Source: Smittium mucronatum (Eukaryota > Kickxellomycota > Harpellomycetes > Harpellales > Legeriomycetaceae). From it: a stretch of 32,815 nt of DNA. This document shows, one piece after another, positions 1 through 10,050 of the stretch. Every line of letters starts with the position of its first letter. Position 1 is the first letter of the stretch. Made by a program: the position numbers and the translations under genes. The notes below the pieces were generated by a model. The model saw nothing but the letters and a program-made list of their open reading frames with translations, did no database searches and was not told the origin of the DNA. Where the stretch lies: positions 6,544-39,358 of the forward strand of contig LSSL01000643.1 in the NCBI GenBank assembly GCA_001953115.1, written 5' to 3'.

Positions 1-13
1 CCCCCCCCCCCCC
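1..13. repeat. C13 homopolymer at window start
   Basis: The window opens with thirteen C residues followed by AT-rich DNA. Four other C or G runs of ten or more occur in the window (5310-5319, 5917-5929, 20167-20176, 23896-23906), so this run belongs to a recurrent pattern. It could also be a contig-edge artefact. Confidence 0.9.
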
Positions 14-1678
14 GCCAATGACTTTTATTTTAATTTTAATAATTAATAAAAGATTCTATTAATCAATTCGATGAATTTTTAACAATGTAATCCAATATTA
101 ACCAATAAAAAAGATGTTACATAAAATTATGATAGTTGATCATTAATAAAATTCAAATAAGTAACCGAGATTTTTTTTCAAATTGTACCAATAATCGCGA
201 AAAAATATTGTCTATTTTTAAAACCACATGTTTAAACAGAATATATACATTGAAAAAAAACTACAATCGAGATATAAAGAATAACAGGAAAATATTTTTT
301 TAATTGATTGGTTAAATTATAATAAATGATTAATTAATATAATTTCCCTAATAAATTAAAAAAAAGACTTTTATTCAGAAATGCGTTTTTATTTCATTTT
401 TTATGATAGGTATAATAAAAAATATATGCGAAACGCTTGGGGGAATTAATTAAAACAAAAAAAACACCAATAAAATCTTAATATACAGCTTTTATTTTTT
501 AAAATCCCCAAGTTACAACAAATAGCAAAAAAACCAGTCATGAATCCATAATTATGTGTATAATGGTTAGTTTAATCCATCAAAAAGAAAAAAAGGAACG
601 AATAGACAGCATCTAGAGTTTTCCACAAATTTGAGATAAAATATATGCATTTGGGAATTCCATGAAAGTTTAATTCTATTATTGCCCAAAATTTATTTAT
701 ATTTCTTCGCAAAATCAAAATTTTGTTCGAATTAAAAATGATTTGCTTTCCCGAATAATCACAATCACAATCAAAATTATAAATTATAAATTGATTTTAA
801 TTGGATAAAAATTGAGTGAAATATATATATTTTCCAATTGGTATATTATTAATGTACACTCACAATTTTATGAACATAATCAGTATCAAGACATTTGATA
901 TAACGAAATTTCAACTAGCTATTAAACCTATAAAAAAATCGGTTCAAAAGTAAATTATCAATTATAATTTTAAAAAAATGTTAGAATACGAAGTATTCTT
1001 AATGAAGAGAGCACTTTGATTAGTATCACTTTTACTGGCTAATTGGATTATTAAAATTATCAGATTAATTTTTAAATTAAATTTAGTTGTTTCTATTGAA
1101 TAAAATTGAAAGGAATATCCAATTTTCTAATGTCCTAATTAGATATTTTAGTTAATTTTATTGAAACTATATTCTTTTTTAACAGTTATTTTATCTTTAT
1201 TGAATATAAAGTAATGTTTAAAAAATTTGACTGAAGAAGGTTACAATATAAAATGCTGTCTTAATTAAAAATCTATCATATGGGAAAGAAATAACGAAGA
1301 AGAAATTTTATAGTATACTCCGTTTCAGGGAAAATTCTTTAACATTATTTTTTATCCAAAAATGTGAAAATTATTGATAAAAAAAATCAAGTTGCAATAA
1401 AAGCCGTTCGAATTCCTAATTAGGAAACTGGAAAAAACAAAAATTATTTTTATTTTGTTTAATAGAAACGACTAAATTTAATGAATTAGACAGCCAGTAA
1501 AAGCGATATTCGACATTATTCCCATTTAATTAAGAATCCCTTGTGTGATTTTTTAAAAAACGTGTTTAATACTAAGTTTTTAATGGAAAAACGTTAGGGG
1601 GAATATGGTTAGAATTTTTCTATCTGTGAAAATATGATTTATCAGCTCAAAAGTATATAAAGTAAAACTAAATTACAG
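14..1678. other. AT-rich DNA with no recognisable gene
   Basis: This stretch is dominated by A/T runs, with stop codons dense in all frames. I see no coding frame, RNA gene or convincing repeat in it. Confidence 0.6.
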
Positions 1679-1774
1679 GTCTGCTCTGGCATCGCCGGTC
1701 CAAATCTCGATTTGGATAAAATAGGATTTTTGGATAGCATCAGTGTTGCCCGATTAATTGACGAAAAATTACAG
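1679..1774 (+). other. Exon-like GC island, possible carrier-protein fragment
   Basis: A 96-base block is clearly richer in G+C than the surrounding DNA and is open in one plus-strand frame. It is bounded by TTACAG on the left (acceptor-like) and by CAG|GTGAAT on the right (donor-like). In that frame it contains GFLDSISVARLIDEKLQ, whose DSI core followed by an amphipathic helix resembles the phosphopantetheine-attachment helix of acyl or peptidyl carrier domains. The match is short, the minus strand is also partly open, and no neighbouring exon was found. It may be an exon of an unrecognised gene, a pseudogene scrap or chance. Confidence 0.2.
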
Positions 1775-1845
1775 GTGAATCACTGAACCACCTGAATCAA
1801 TGTCCAGCGGATTCGGAGTCCCTATAACTGAAGAAAGGTGTTAAG

Positions 1846-2189
1846 TGAATTATTTTGAAAATAGGTGCTTAGAAAATTTTATAGTTGAGTATTGTTTTAT
1901 TCTAATAAGATATATTTTTCAATCTATAAAAAAGGGTATCCTTTATATAAAGCGGAAATTGATTTTGAACCTGAAAAGTAGACTTTATTTTTTTTAAATT
2001 CAAAAAAGAAGTAAGCATAATTATCCAATAATTATGAAAAAAAATTATGAATAGCACTACTTAATTTTTAGTTATAATAAAATAATGGGATAAAAATAAA
2101 AAATTGAAATGATAAGGAATTATAAGTATCAAGTAAAAGGTATTTTGAGCTTGGTGATGGTGAGTGAATAGGAATATTTTTATTAGACT
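1846..2189 (-). repeat. 3' LTR of Gypsy-like element
   Basis: This segment aligns over its whole ~344 bases, in direct orientation, with 6551-6897. The best-conserved block is GGTATTTTGAGCTTGGTGAT at the high-coordinate end, identical in both. The copies differ by many substitutions and small indels, so the insertion is old. Both edges were set by where the alignment fails. I do not see canonical TG...CA ends or a clean target-site duplication. The element reads on the minus strand, so this is the 3' LTR. Confidence 0.8.
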
Positions 2190-2194
2190 TTACA

Positions 2195-2398
2195 TTAGTT
2201 TATTATAACGACCGGTTCCCTCCGAAAGTAATGGATTAGCCACATAAAGTGATAGTAACGGGTGTCACCCTTCTCACTTCTAACCTTGCACATATTATCA
2301 ATTAGTATATTTTGAATCACATAAGGTAATAAATACCGAGGTGACATTTTGTCCCACATTTTATGATTTAGAAGGCTGTAGTGCAATACCATTACCAT
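2195..2398 (-). pseudogene. Gypsy integrase C-terminal (GPY/F-like) fragment
   Basis: A 67-codon open frame ends at a stop about five bases inside the 3' LTR edge, where a Gypsy pol ORF normally ends. It contains SPRYLLPYVIQNIL, then CKVRSEKGDTRYYH and HYFRREPVV. This follows the pattern of the integrase C-terminal module: an (R)xxGPYxI strand, an N-x-C-K-V turn, and a final H-x-x-x-L-K-x-F block. The usual G of GPY is L here. The Met at 2398 is not a real start; the frame is the tail of the broken pol polyprotein. Confidence 0.7.
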
Positions 2399-3054
2399 AT
2401 CACCATATTGGATCTTGGTCTCAGAGTCTAGCTTTCAGCATTCCTAATTAGCTTTCAGCGAGTATTTTTAATTATAATTATCCTAATACTCTTGCGTGTA
2501 GACTAATTTGTGCTCACAAAGAGTATTCAAAGTTCATTTTTGGCTTTGATTCAAATATGCGTTCATGGGGGAAATATAAATTATTCGATTTTCTGGATCT
2601 AATTTCACGCATGTTATGACAGTGTTCTCTCACAATCAGTGTAATTTCCTTCGCAGCTGCAAAAAAATTAGTACCTAATGGCCTGATTCATTCTTTTAAC
2701 TTTTCCTAGCCATTCTAGCTGGTAGAAAATGTTGATTTCGAGAATTTTTTTATTTTTTGAACAAACTTTAGAGAAATATTTCGCTTTAAAACAGCATCCT
2801 CAATCTGTGTTCAATATTTTCGAGATCCCGATTATTTCATCAAGTTGAATAAATGTTTGGCTGTTGTTCCAGAAGTCAAATATTTCGTGGACCAGGACAC
2901 TGGGTAATTTTTCAAAGCTTCTACTGAAACTAATATTTACCTGTTATATTTGCTGTTCTTTGTGATCAGGCCTAAGAAATACATTTTCCTTTCTGTAAAT
3001 ATTCCACTTAAAGCCGATTTTACATTTAATTGGTAGTTTAGCTTACTTAGGTGA
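2399..3054 (-). pseudogene. Gypsy integrase core remnant
   Basis: Between the integrase zinc finger and the C-terminal module, minus-strand frames keep scraps of the DDE catalytic core. Around 2830-2900 the reading VSVEALKNYPVSWSTKY resembles the block after the first catalytic Asp (V-x-V-D-x-L-x-K-Y-P), with E in place of D. The next scraps (TTAKHLFNL, then an isolated ...SRKY... block) fit the A-x-x-L-x-x-x-I helix, but stops and frame changes prevent a continuous assignment. It lies where an integrase core should be and is clearly non-functional. Confidence 0.55.
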
Positions 3055-3210
3055 TATTTTTGACATTTTTGAAAAGATATTACACAATTATCAACTTAAT
3101 GGTACAATTTGGGCCACGAAAATCTTCCTTTAACTAGTTCCCATATTTTTTCGAATTTAAAATGCCCAAGATTATCTTTTACTGCAATTGGTGTAGAAAT
3201 TAGCTCTTCA
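3055..3210 (-). pseudogene. Gypsy integrase N-terminal zinc-finger remnant
   Basis: The minus strand reads VKDNLGHFKFEKIWELVKG followed by RFSWPKLYH, a stop, then VDNCVISFQKCQKYH. This is the H2C2 zinc finger of Gypsy integrases (GHxGxxKTxxxIxxxFxWPxM, then the paired-Cys block). The GH and WP landmarks are intact. One of the paired cysteines appears to be F, and the first His is not evident, so zinc binding is lost. It lies directly after RNase H, as expected in pol. Confidence 0.8.
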
Positions 3211-3419
3211 GTTTTATATACGACTTTCAATTAGGCTTTTTCTTTCTTGCGAAATAGAATATCTTCCTAGAAAATTTTTTTGCAGAAAGAATTGCTTCCT
3301 CGTTATTTTTTAAGGATTCGCCGTTGAGGAACTTAAATATCCCATTTTGAAATTGGTTCCTCATTACAATGAACTTCTTCACGATTAGGACTGGCCGAGA
3401 AAAAAAATCCGCAGTTCCA

Positions 3420-3830
3420 TTGAGATTACCAGATTGATGGCTGATTTCATTCTATAATCATATATCATGGAAATCAAGCGGATAACTCTTCCTGAGGGTT
3501 TTGATAGGTTAAATAAACTTGCGATTGCAGGGTTATCAGTTATAAATTTGAAATATTGACCTCATAAACGCAACTAAAGTGCTTTATTGACAAGAAAAAA
3601 GCTAGCCCTTCCCTCTCAAAAGCTGAATAATTCTTCTCTAGAGCTTTTAACATCTTTGAGCAATAAGTTAAACGGCTTGGTGAACAGTTCTTTAGTTTCC
3701 TGTTAATGATTGCTCCAATTTAAAATAAAGGCATCAGTAAAAAGTATTAAGGTTTTATTATAATCGAGCTAAGGCAAAAGCACGTTTTCTACGAGAAACT
3801 TCTTAATTGTTTCAAAAAAATATGTAGATC
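3420..3830 (-). pseudogene. Gypsy RNase H remnant
   Basis: Minus-strand frames give DYNKTLILFTDAFILNW at about 3715-3770, matching the Gypsy RNase H start (P-D-x-x-K-x-F-x-L-x-T-D-A-S). At about 3600-3665 they give EKNYSAFEREGLAFFLSIKH, matching the L-x-x-x-E-x-N-Y-x-x-x-E-x-E-x-L-A helix that holds the second catalytic acid. Frame changes and stops separate the blocks. The upstream boundary merges with the RT connection domain. Confidence 0.8.
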
Positions 3831-4700
3831 TACCAATCCAGTAGAATACGATAATTTTCTTTATCAAAGTTTGTATTTTCAGAATTTTAGTAGAAATTTC
3901 GTGAATTAGTCTTCGTAAATATGACGAGAAACAAAAAAATGACCGAGATTATTTTAAATTTATCAGATTTTTGACTTTTACCAAATCGGATATTTTTCTA
4001 AGATCAGTAAGGATACCCGCTGAGGTAATAAAATTTCCTGGGTAACTAAACTTAGGCTTTAAGAAACCGCGTTTTTCATAATTTAATTTTTTCCGGCCTC
4101 CTTAATTTTAATGAAAATTTTTTCAAGATGAAAAATATGTAAATCCACAATCTTCAAGAATAAAGCCAATTCTTTTAAACATCCGTGAGTTATTTGCAGG
4201 TATTTATGCGGATAATTTTATTCATTACTCTTGAAAATTGTGTGGGGACATTGAAAATCCCGAAGGGCATAACATTAAACTCATAAACCCCAAAAAGTGT
4301 AATAATTTCTGTGTATTTCTTTGATACCTCACTTACTGGATATCTTCAATAACATGCTCTGCAGTCTAAAGTAGTGAAAACCTTATTTCCAGAAAGACAT
4401 TATATTAAGTAATCTATCTGTGGAAGTGGATATGTATTCCGCTTCAATATTTATTTCAGCTTCCTATTTTATACACAGGAAACTGTATTCACTATTTGTC
4501 TTCGAAACTAACTTCATAGGAGATAACCAGATAGAAACAGATTCCCTTATTATTTTACTTATAAGAATCTCATTTAGCTTTGATTTCATATTCTTTTCCC
4601 CTTCAAAGAGTAGCCTTTCATGATGATGGTGGCGGTTTCGTTCCATCTGTTATAGATATATCTTATGCTGAATCCTTAATCTCTGGCCGTTTTAATTTAG
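3831..4700 (-). pseudogene. Gypsy reverse transcriptase remnant
   Basis: The 5' part is an open stretch (4464-4646) reading RNRHHHHERLLFEG and then IIRESVSIWLSPMKLVSK. The latter matches the Gypsy RT entry motif (G-I-I-R-x-S-x-S-P-x-x-S-P-x-V-x-V-x-K-K). Further on, about 4200-4330, a palm-like scrap with YAFRDFQCPHNF corresponds to V-M-P-F-G-L-x-N-A-P-x-x-F. At about 3990-4100, FLKPKFSYPGNFITSAGILT matches the thumb block (x-x-Y-L-G-x-x-I-S-x-x-G-I). At about 3830-3960, YLRRLIHEISTKI matches the N-Y-Y-R-x-F-I connection. The catalytic YxDD box is not intact. Confidence 0.8.
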
Positions 4701-5030
4701 ATATTTCAAAAAATCGATTATATTTTCCCACTAGGTCTTTTACTTCTTTTGAAACTATATTTCACCCATATTCAGAATTCAATAGCTCTGTAACTTCCGG
4801 AAATCCTTGATAGCTAATCACTGATTTGAATGATGCGTATAAAAAAGATAAAATATCATTATTTAAATCATCATTTTCGCAATCTCATTTCATAGGTTAG
4901 ACTCCTCGCTTTCAAAGTAAATTAGCCCCTCACGATAGTTTTCCTGGAGTCTAGTTTTATGGATTCTCTAAAGTCATCGAGTTTTTAGTTCTATAAATTT
5001 TTTTCATAATATGGTAGAGTCTTGAGCGAT

Positions 5031-5303
5031 TTACACCCATACATGCCCAACAATACGGAAACTGTAAAGTTTTTCATTATAACGAAATCCACTTCCACAA
5101 GCTCCCCATTTTACAGAGCTACTGTTATTCTGCACTTTTTCTTCAGCTTTTTTTTTTTTCTGAGAATGATTGGATGGAAATAGGCTTTCCCCCTTTATTT
5201 TTAACAGGATCCCAAGTTTAGTTACAATTTTTTTGTTCATTAACGAAGATGAGACCCCTGTATCGATAAGGATCAGAAAGTCTGGATTTTTATGTTTTGC
5301 CAT
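5031..5303 (-). pseudogene. Gypsy aspartic protease (retropepsin) remnant
   Basis: This 90-codon minus-strand frame begins HKNPDFLILIDTGVSSSLMN. It contains the retropepsin active-site motif D-T-G followed by S-S, with the expected hydrophobic run before it. Near the end, KLYSFRIVGHVWV resembles the second hydrophobic strand (F-x-V-x-D-x-x-x-D-x-I-L-G) in degraded form. The frame overlaps the end of the preceding gag-linker frame, and the two are separated by a C10 run on the coding strand at 5310-5319. A length change in that run would put them in one frame, so the Met at 5303 is probably not a genuine start. Confidence 0.75.
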
Positions 5304-5614
5304 GGTATAGGGGGGGGGGTAAAAGTTTTATAGCATAACAGTTCGGTGTTTTCGGGATCTGCATAGAAAATTTGGCAGCTTTCAGCGGAATTAATCTTCC
5401 CTTTAATTGATAAGAATTTTCCCAGGAGAATCGTTTTTATACTCAATAGTTCTCTTATTATTTTTGCCGATGAATTCAAGATTCGAGTTGGGAATTCTGA
5501 TATTCTAGCTTTTGACTTGAAAATTTCCTTGACGCTCTTTCTGGGTTTAACTAGTTGATATTCTTTATTATCAAAATCTTTTAATGGAGGATCAATAATT
5601 TGATCCACCCTCAT
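5273..5614 (-). pseudogene. Gypsy gag-protease linker remnant
   Basis: This 113-codon minus-strand frame lies immediately before the protease. It is Lys/Ser/Ile-rich. It has the Gypsy pre-protease linker feel: a block PRKSVKEIFKSKARISEFPT, then a helix ending RELLSIKTILLGKFLS, resembling the x-x-L-L-x-x-x-P-x-x-R-x-x-L segment common before retropepsins. It ends by running through a C10 tract as Thr-Pro-Pro-Pro and then out of frame into the protease DNA. No zinc knuckle (CCHC) is visible. Assignment rests mainly on position. Confidence 0.5.
5310..5319. repeat. G10 homopolymer (C10 on the element's coding strand)
   Basis: Ten G residues on the plus strand lie at the junction between the gag-linker frame and the protease frame of the Gypsy element. 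An indel here switches between the two frames. Confidence 0.9.
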
Positions 5615-5799
5615 TCTTTTGGATGAATTTGGTATTAATATTAGGGCATATGTAGGAGTTTCTAATTCTTCGATGCGAATGGCGAGTAATATTTTTCTAG
5701 ACAGTCCGGATAAATCTAGCTTCGACAGATCTTTATTATCATTTAGAGATGACTTAGGAAAATCTTTAGAATAATTAACGCTTTCCTATTATGTAAAAA

Positions 5800-6546
5800 A
5801 AAGTAGCTACTGATATTCTGAGATGTTGACCTTCTGGTTTAATAAAAGTCAGCTCTTAAAAGAATCCCTCAATTTTGATATCTCAGACATATCCCTATTC
5901 TTAGTCTCGGATCTATCCCCCCCCCCCCCAACTAAATTTTGGAAGATTTATCGTATTGTTTTTGTTTTAATTTGGATTCTTATATGCAGCACCAACACTT
6001 CCGATCCCTTAATTCTTTTTTTAGAGATTTATTCAATGTCCTTGATAAAATAATCTAGCGTATTTAACTTAATATCTCTGTAAACAGCCCACGAAATATA
6101 TCTTTCTGCACAGGCCACTTCAGATATGTTTGCTTTACCCAATTCATGGTGTATATGCTTACTAGAATAGTAATTAGATACAGTCTGAACTAACTATTAA
6201 AATTACTCCAAGAAACTTCCTTATCTTTTTTTAGCACAGACTATTTACAGATATCTCCAATCTTATCTGATTGCTTGAATACAAAATTGATTTTTAATAT
6301 ATCTAGTCATTTATATAGAACCCATGACTCTGAGTCTGTGATGTATTGTATATCTAATCTCCTTTGAGAGGCATCCTAAATAAGCCAAAGACTTAGCAGT
6401 TTATTGTCGTCTTGTTCCAAAACCTTGTCAAAGGAAATTAAATCTAGGAAACAGCTGATCCAAACGTCCAAATTGTCTTTTGAGACTTATCTACTGTCTA
6501 ATTTAGGCGGAGATACTTCAAAACTGGTCGTCATTTCAGGACCCAT
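5800..6546 (-). pseudogene. Gypsy gag remnant
   Basis: The minus strand has an ATG at 6546-6544, only about five bases inside the 5' LTR edge, followed by TTSFEVSPPKLDS and an early stop. The reading then continues with DNLDVWISCFLDLISFDKVL and a Leu-rich block. This fits the N-terminal capsid pattern of Gypsy gag (W-x-x-x-F-x-x-x-x). Stops at several points break the frame. A C13 run at 5917-5929 interrupts the downstream part. The plus-strand ORF over 5823-6053 is its antisense shadow. Confidence 0.5.
5917..5929. repeat. C13 homopolymer inside gag remnant
   Basis: Thirteen C residues in otherwise AT-rich DNA within the gag part of the Gypsy element. The run disturbs the minus-strand frame. 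Confidence 0.9.
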
Positions 6547-6550
6547 AACC

Positions 6551-6897
6551 TCAATTATTTTTAAAATAAATATTTAGATAATTTTGATTTTAAGTATTAT
6601 TTTATTAAAAAAAAGATACCTTATTTATTTTTTAGAAAAGGGGCACATATATACAGGGCAGAAATCGAGTTTGAAAATGAAACTTATATTTGTTTTTTCT
6701 TCATTCCAAAAAAAAGTATGTATAGTTAAACTATACATATAAAAAAGCAAATTATGAATAAAACTGTTTAATTTTTAGGTATAATACAATAATAGGACAA
6801 AAACAGACAATTGAAATGATAAGAAATTAATAAGTGTTAAGTAATAGGTATTTTGAGCTTGGTGATTGTGACTGAATAGAAAAATTACTATTAGACT
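6551..6897 (-). repeat. 5' LTR of Gypsy-like element
   Basis: This ~347-base segment is the partner of 1846-2189. Conserved blocks include the shared left end (AATTATTTT...AAAATA), GAAATGATAAG, and GGTATTTTGAGCTTGGTGAT near 6849. Alignment ends at ATTAGACT, after which the copies differ. The gag ATG is almost adjacent to its inner edge, leaving no room for an ordinary tRNA primer-binding site outside the aligned segment. Confidence 0.8.
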
Positions 6898-7359
6898 GGG
6901 CCTAAAGACCAGTTATAAACCACAAAAACCCATTATAAGGGGTTTCAAATATACCTTTAGCTCATCTTAGTTCTCCCATCTATTGGGAATGATTTTTCCA
7001 GACCCAGATGATGAAAAAAAAGAGAGCATATATTCGATTCATGCATGCTAAAAAAGCAGTTCTATGAACTAACAGACACCCACATATAAACTTTGCTATC
7101 TCAACTAAAATCAAACAAACCTAAACCATAATTTACAGAATTCCTGTAACCCCTTTCCAAAAAATCCACAAAATATATCATATTTACATAGAATAATTCA
7201 ATAGAGTCCTTTTATAGCATCGGAATATCGGATTTTTATTTTCTCTAATACATTGAGGGTATTTTTTCTGGAAATCCCAGATAACACCTCATAGGTGCAG
7301 TTGAACAACCTATATATTAATTTAATTACCTAGAAAACCACACCAGCTTATAAGAACCG

Positions 7360-8060
7360 ACATCAAGCTCCCTACGGAAACGAGGAAAATCGACATCCTG
7401 ATCTCTGAAAAATGCCACAAAGACGCTCAATGATTAGAAATCCTTTCAGACGCCACCAGAAGGTTTGGAATCAATGAAATTCTATGTAAACTTGATCCAG
7501 CTCAAATTAAAGAATTTTTTTAAAAAATTATTCAAATTTCAATCCACAGATTAAAAATATTTTTCAGAGAATATTAAGCTCCGTACAGGAAACAAGATGA
7601 GCCCCCATGTGATGTGTCATCCTCGCAGTGCTTTGATCCGCATTTTTCAATCTGAAAAACAGAAATTGGGTCCAATATTTAATTTAGAGGGAGCAGAGTT
7701 TTTTTTCCAAGAAACAGTAGAGGAAGAGAAAGATCTAAAGAAAAGCCTGAAAACTATTTTTGTAGGTATATGTATTTTTTTAAAGAAAAAATTAAATAAA
7801 ATTTACACGGAAGACACAGGAACTCCAAAAGTCTATTATAGAGAGGCCTTGGTCACAAATAATACATAACATACAAATTTAGAGGAAGATAAGTTCAGAG
7901 GTCCATCGGGTCCCTATGGAAGAAAGATTATGCCCATGTTAAATGATATTATGTATGAGGTAAGGGGTAATATTCTGGAATGTAAGAAAGTTAATTGTAA
8001 TTTAAAAAGGGAAATAGATTTAAGAGCTATTCTATATATAAGAGAGATTAATCTTTAAAT
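7360..8060 (+). pseudogene. Gag-like remnant of the plus-strand retroelement
   Basis: The open part is 7597-7869, a 90-codon frame reading HVMCHPRSALIRIFQSEKQK, with a charged EEEKDLKKSLK stretch further on. The same frame resumes after one stop with PSGPYGRKIMPMLNDIMYEV. Just upstream (7370-7510), another frame reads DIKLPTETRKIDILISEK and RRFGINEILCKLDPAQIKEF. The charged, helix-forming composition and the position ahead of RT/RNase H-like scraps suggest a structural gag-type protein. I cannot match it to a named family, and no zinc knuckle is visible. Confidence 0.3.
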
Positions 8061-8479
8061 AGCTCAAAAGAATTTATAGATGAAAACGCTGAGATAGATA
8101 TGTCTTGTTTTATCAGAGATTAATTCAATGTCAACACTGGGTCGTGAGTCGATTAATCAAATACTATTACACCTATCCTACATAAAACCCCTTCTATTCG
8201 GTTAGAAGAATACCAAAATTCCAATCAATTCACTTTCCTTCCATTTTTTATATCCTCTAGTTTTCAACATCATAAGTGTGCATTTACTTGCCCTGAAATG
8301 TGATCTAACTCTATAAATTGTAATTTCTGCAATATTTGAAGTTCTGATCTTATGTGAGACTTGGATTTGTGCTATTCTAAAAAGGCAATGATTGGGTTCA
8401 ATTCTGCCATAATTGCCTAAAAAATGAATGATGATTAGTTTTCAACGGCTCAGACTCAGAATATTACGGATTAGGGTAT

Positions 8480-8940
8480 TCAAATAGACACTAGGGGAAT
8501 GATGTTAGAGGCTCAAAAATCCAAGTTTAGGAATCTGTGATGAGATTCCTACAGGTTTCCGGATGATGTATAAAAAACTCTGAAGGATCTATTGCGCTTT
8601 GTCCGAGAAAAAAAGGAGATTTAAGCAACCATCCATCCTGAAGTTTTAATGCAAAGAAAGTTTTTGGATCTGGAAAACAACTCTAGGTCAAATTGAAACG
8701 GTGAACGGGGAAAGTAGATCTTACAGAGCCCATAATAAAGATTATAATATTCCGGGAAAATCAACATATTAGATGAAAATTTAAGTAATTTCTGCAAAGC
8801 TTCCGGGAATGAGATATATACAGAATTTAGTCTCAATACCTATGGAGTTTTATTCGGTTCGAAAAATTATTAAGAATTATGGAGACCTTATAGGAGTCAA
8901 TTTGTATCCATGAAAATGAGCTCTTGGAAATCTAATCAAC
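8480..8940 (+). pseudogene. RT-tail/RNase H-like remnant
   Basis: One plus-strand frame reads EAQKSKFRNL, then FPDDVXKTLKDLLRFVREKK (X a stop), then TIHPEVLMQRKFLDLENNS. This resembles the region after DIRS/Ngaro RT, where K-x-x-x-L-x-x-x-x-x-x-L-L-x-x-x-x-x-x-x-L-x-S-x-x-G-x-x-x precedes an F-P-A-R-L-x-x-R-x-L-L segment. It is followed by NEIYTEFSLNTYGVLFGSKN, similar in spacing to the RNase H start (x-T-D-A-S-x-x-G-W-G-x-x-x), with both catalytic acids changed. The minus-strand ORF at 8621-8836 is taken as antisense to this. Confidence 0.35.
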
Positions 8941-9384
8941 TCATCAACTCATAAAAGAGTCTTAGTTAGATAAGTTCTGATAATCAGACAATAAAACGAA
9001 GAATTTTTAATCCAGGCAATTTGACAGAAAGACTTAAAAAAAGTTCTGAAAACAGCAGAGCAAATATATATGGCTACACTTTCTGAAGACCAAAACCTGA
9101 ATTCAGCTTACCTACATCCTCTAATCCCAAATCTCAGAGAATCTCAGATTAGGCTTAAATAACAGAAGGAATGGCAAATAATAATTCGTCATTCGATTAG
9201 ATCAAATATATTAGGTTCAAAAGAATAGATTGTATCTAATTCGAGTTGAAATAGAGGTAGGATGCATAATTCAGCTATTTTCATGACACCAAAACAGTCT
9301 ATATGAGTTTATTGAGCTAAAACTGACCAGGATCAAAAAAAATGTTAATCAGCTAAACATTTATCCTGATATCTAAGTTGTGCA

Positions 9385-10050
9385 GAAAGTGAAGAAATAT
9401 GCTCAAAAAACACTTGTAACACTACTGTTAAAATCAGCTATACGATTATCCGATCTATTTGAACTGTCAGTATCACATATCATTCTTCTAAATGTGATTA
9501 AAAGTGATTCCAGATGAAAAAAAAAAGGAAAATAGAAGTTTAAAAAGAGTAAAAATTAAGCCTAATGGAATTGAGAATTTGCGGTGCACTCTCTAATAAC
9601 AAGATTATATAATATTTTAGATGGGATTTTCGTTATTAAAGATTATATATTAAAATAGACCCAGAAAATGACATTTAAAACAGCATTTTCCAGACCAGAG
9701 AACCTGCTGAAACATTTGCATTGATATATCAGAGCCACAAATAGTAAATTACATCGCAGAGACATAAAATCCAAGAAAATTAAAAGCCAAAAATATCAAT
9801 AATATAAATCAGCTCTTTTAATTCTGCAAATCAATCAAAATGAAAATGGGGATTTTATAATTTTTGAGGAGCTCATCACAGATTTACACTATCCTTCAAT
9901 TGCCTCATTTATCATTCATAAAGTCAATTAGATTCCGGGGCTCCTTGTAAAAGCTTTAAGAAAAGAGAAATACTGCTAAAGTATACTGGCTGCTAACTAT
10001 GACAGATTTTTTTCGTAAATCTGATATAAAATTAATATCCAATCCTCAGA
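9385..10050 (+). pseudogene. Tyrosine recombinase-like remnant
   Basis: A plus-strand frame reads AQKTLVTLLLKSAIRLSDLF followed by ELSVSHIILLNV. This resembles box I of DIRS/Crypton-type tyrosine recombinases, where the catalytic Arg lies in L-x-x-A-x-R-x-S-D-L. About 520 bases on, LLVKALRKEKYC and ILAANYDRFFSKS resemble the box II end (H-x-x-R-x-x-x-A-x-x-x-G ... F-D-x-F-Y-R). The position of the nucleophilic Tyr appears as Phe, and the box II His is not seen. Stops interrupt the frame. Confidence 0.4.

Larger units (their letters stand above)
1846..6897 (-). mobile_element. Decayed Ty3/Gypsy LTR retrotransposon
   Basis: About 5.05 kb bounded by two directly repeated ~345-bp LTRs. Minus-strand translation gives, in order from high to low coordinate, a gag-like region, an aspartic protease with DTG, reverse transcriptase, RNase H, an integrase zinc finger and core, and a GPY/F-like integrase C-terminus ending just before the 3' LTR. 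RT before integrase is the Ty3/Gypsy (Metaviridae) order and distinguishes it from Ty1/Copia. Stops and frameshifts occur in every domain, so the element is non-autonomous. Several short ORFs on either strand here are pieces or shadows of it. Confidence 0.85.

Noticed and set aside
1685..1725. GGTCCAAATCTCG as a possible tRNA B box
   Set aside because: No matching A box, acceptor stem or cloverleaf could be built around it.
4420..4810. Plus-strand ORFs of 67 and 76 codons
   Set aside because: They are antisense to the recognisable Gypsy reverse transcriptase and have no protein character of their own.
5823..6053. Plus-strand ORF of 76 codons
   Set aside because: Antisense to the gag remnant and it reads through a C13 homopolymer as a proline run.
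8621..8836. Minus-strand ORF of 71 codons
   Set aside because: Antisense to a plus-strand frame that better fits the RT/RNase H order of the surrounding element; kept only as a shadow.
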